From Clostridia bacterium (GTDB lineage: Bacteria > Bacillota > Clostridia > Lachnospirales > Anaerotignaceae), in NCBI GenBank assembly GCA_900757025.1, contig CAAEMG010000012.1:1-7053 (forward strand): a stretch of 7,053 bases of DNA. The letters run 5' to 3'. This document shows positions 6,070 to 7,053 of this stretch, one piece after another (the stretch's first letter is position 1; each line of letters starts with the position of its first letter). The translations under genes and the position numbers were made by a program. The notes below the pieces were generated by a model, which worked only from the letters and a program-made list of their open reading frames with translations, was not told the origin of the DNA and made no database searches.

Positions 6070-6098
6070 ATTATATAGTTTTTATAACTATATGTAAA
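6070..6098 (-). promoter_or_regulatory. Sigma-A promoter of the DUF1836 gene
   Basis: On the minus strand, TTTACA (6098-6093; five of six consensus positions) and TATAAT (6075-6070; perfect) are separated by exactly 17 bases. The start would fall near 6063, giving a leader of about 60 bases. The spacer is almost wholly taken up by a perfect palindrome. Confidence 0.82.
6073..6093. promoter_or_regulatory. Perfect palindrome inside the promoter, putative operator
   Basis: ATATAGTT (6073-6080), five bases, AACTATAT (6086-6093) is a perfect 8-5-8 inverted repeat. It spans from the last base of the -35 hexamer through the spacer into the -10 hexamer, so any protein bound there would block RNA polymerase. 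The most likely ligand is the DUF1836 protein encoded just downstream (inferred). Confidence 0.62.
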
Positions 6099-6135
6099 GT
6101 TTTTTAAGGCGATTTTTTGCTAAACAATGTGTTTT

Positions 6136-6834
6136 TTAGCCTATAAGGCTTGTCCAAAGGCTTGAAAAAGGCATTATAAGAATAAGGGCGGGAAGCATAT
6201 TTACTATTTTGAATTTCTGTATATTAAGCATTTTAAAACCTACTGCCATTGTTATTACGCCGCCGCAGGCCTTAAAATCGTTGCTCATTACATCGGTTAT
6301 AAAAGGCATAAGGGCAGATGCACTGAAGAAAAGTATGAGCTGAACTATGCCCTGTGGTATGGCTATAAAAGAAACTGCCGCACCGAGAGTTATGCCGAAA
6401 ATTGCCGCTGTAAAGAAATCGAGTATTGATTTTGCAAAAAGCACGCTGTGGTCGCCGGAAAAACCCGCATTCATAGAACCGAAAATTCCTGTTCCGCTGG
6501 CACAAAAGAGAACTATTATGGCTGTAAACATTTCCATCTGTTCATCACTCATTTTTGTTGATGGGCTTAAAGAGGTTGCTTTGTCTACAAATGAAGCTGC
6601 GTTTGCCTCAAGCTTTAATGATTCACCAATCATTGTTCCAACTATCATGGCCAGAACAAGAGGAGAAAGATTTTCAAGATTTTTTATATAATATATTCCC
6701 ATTGTTGTTGCACAAAGACCGAAAACAAGGGGAAGATTTTCTATCCAGCATTTCGGAAAATGTTTTTTCAAAAGCTGCCCCAAAATTCCGCCTATAAATA
6801 CTGCGGAAACATTAACTATTATACCCGTCGGCAT
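6136..6834 (-). CDS. DUF554 family integral membrane protein (YdfK/YqgA-like)
   Basis: A 232-residue polytopic membrane protein of the DUF554 family, whose function and substrate are unknown. About seven or eight membrane segments are visible: roughly 4-21, 33-51, 57-72, 101-120, 132-158, 160-180, 190-205 and 209-229. Family landmarks include the opening GIIVNVSAVFIGGILG (4-19), the pair LVFGLCATTMGI (36-47) and LAMIVGTMIGE (61-71), CASGTGIFGSMNAG (111-124) and CGGVITMAVGFKML (190-203). The length is normal and no segment appears missing. The ATG at 6834 has GAAGGTGA just upstream. The stop of the preceding same-strand gene is 24 bases away, so the two are probably co-transcribed. I see no clear terminator after it, so some transcripts may run on into the DUF1836 gene. 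Confidence 0.92.
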   Translation of the reverse strand: MPTGIIVNVSAVFIGGILGQLLKKHFPKCWIENLPLVFGLCATTMGIYYIKNLENLSPLVLAMIVGTMIGESLKLEANAASFVDKATSLSPSTKMSDEQMEMFTAIIVLFCASGTGIFGSMNAGFSGDHSVLFAKSILDFFTAAIFGITLGAAVSFIAIPQGIVQLILFFSASALMPFITDVMSNDFKACGGVITMAVGFKMLNIQKFKIVNMLPALILIMPFSSLWTSLIG

Positions 6835-6858
6835 TTATTTCACCTTCTAAATAAAAAA

Positions 6859-7053
6859 TTATAAATTAAAAAACTTTGTGTATGTTCCGTGTGTTCTTAT
6901 TTTATTTTCTTTATATAAAAGGTAAAAAACATCCCAAAGTTTGTATTCGTCCATAATAAGACCCATTATCTGGGCTGAATTATCCTGAGAAGAAAAGCCT
7001 ATTGATTTTATTTTTTCGGCAAGAGGAATAAGGGCTGTTGCTTCTCCGTCAAA
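6859..7053 (-). CDS. Unidentified protein, C-terminal 64 residues only
   Basis: An open frame enters from the right edge and ends at the TAA at 6861-6859. The visible part begins FDGEATALIPLAEKIKSIGF, contains DEYKLWDVFYLLYKENKIR and ends THGTYTKFFNL. It looks like genuine coding sequence: codon use resembles that of the neighbours, composition is mixed and charged, and it reads as helical and soluble with no membrane segment. It also lies directly upstream of the DUF554 gene. I do not recognise a family from this tail. Its start and most of the protein are outside the window. Confidence 0.7.
   Translation of the reverse strand, partial: FDGEATALIPLAEKIKSIGFSSQDNSAQIMGLIMDEYKLWDVFYLLYKENKIRTHGTYTKFFNL

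Noticed and set aside
6119..6140. GCTAAA...TTTAGC hairpin at the end of the DUF554 gene as a terminator
   Set aside because: The stem is short and AT-rich, and on the minus strand it is followed by a run of A, not T, so it does not have terminator form.
6347..6797. Plus-strand open frames opposite the DUF554 gene
   Set aside because: They are antisense to a clear membrane-protein family member, with no ribosome binding site or recognisable domain.

Overview
This is an AT-rich window from a Gram-positive, probably clostridial genome (Lachnospirales-like; inferred from protein families and style, not proven). Supporting signs are strong AGGAGG-type ribosome binding sites, textbook sigma-A promoters, a DUF1836 regulator, a PcsB-like peptidoglycan hydrolase and a TrkA-TrkH potassium system. 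There are six protein-coding genes, two of them cut by the window edges. I see no tRNA, rRNA, CRISPR array or insertion-sequence gene.

Layout. On the plus strand, positions 1-2381 hold the 3' part of trkA followed 9 bases later by trkH, closed by a strong intrinsic terminator (about 2451-2477). Next is a monocistronic gene for a secreted three-SH3-domain NlpC/P60 endopeptidase (2590-3723), with a perfect consensus promoter and its own terminator. A gene-free stretch of about 350 bases carries a degenerate MITE-like repeat (about 3794-3933) and the control region of the next gene. That gene (4076-5299) encodes a secreted coiled-coil plus M23 murein hydrolase of the PcsB type. Two terminators then meet head to head (5303-5424). 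On the minus strand, read from the right edge, come the 3' end of an unidentified gene (6859-7053), a DUF554 membrane protein (6136-6834), and a DUF1836 MerR-like regulator (5423-6001) with its own promoter.

Regulation is the most interesting part. First, the two plus-strand wall hydrolases are separated by a terminator and a repeat, yet both have upstream sequences that exactly fit the WalR (YycF) consensus TGTWAH-N5-TGTWAH. There are two boxes flanking the promoter of the NlpC/P60 gene (2494-2510 and 2552-2568) and one upstream of the M23 gene (3980-3996). This suggests a shared WalRK cell-wall regulon. Second, the DUF1836 gene has a near-consensus promoter whose -35/-10 spacer is filled by a perfect 8-5-8 palindrome. 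A second, nearly identical palindrome lies 41 bases (about four helical turns) downstream, which looks like a two-operator autoregulatory switch.

Biology of the window: potassium uptake (TrkAH), peptidoglycan cleavage during growth and division (two hydrolases with different bond specificity), and a regulator plus membrane protein of uncertain role. Nothing here is clearly a new multi-gene system; the novelty lies in the predicted regulatory sites.
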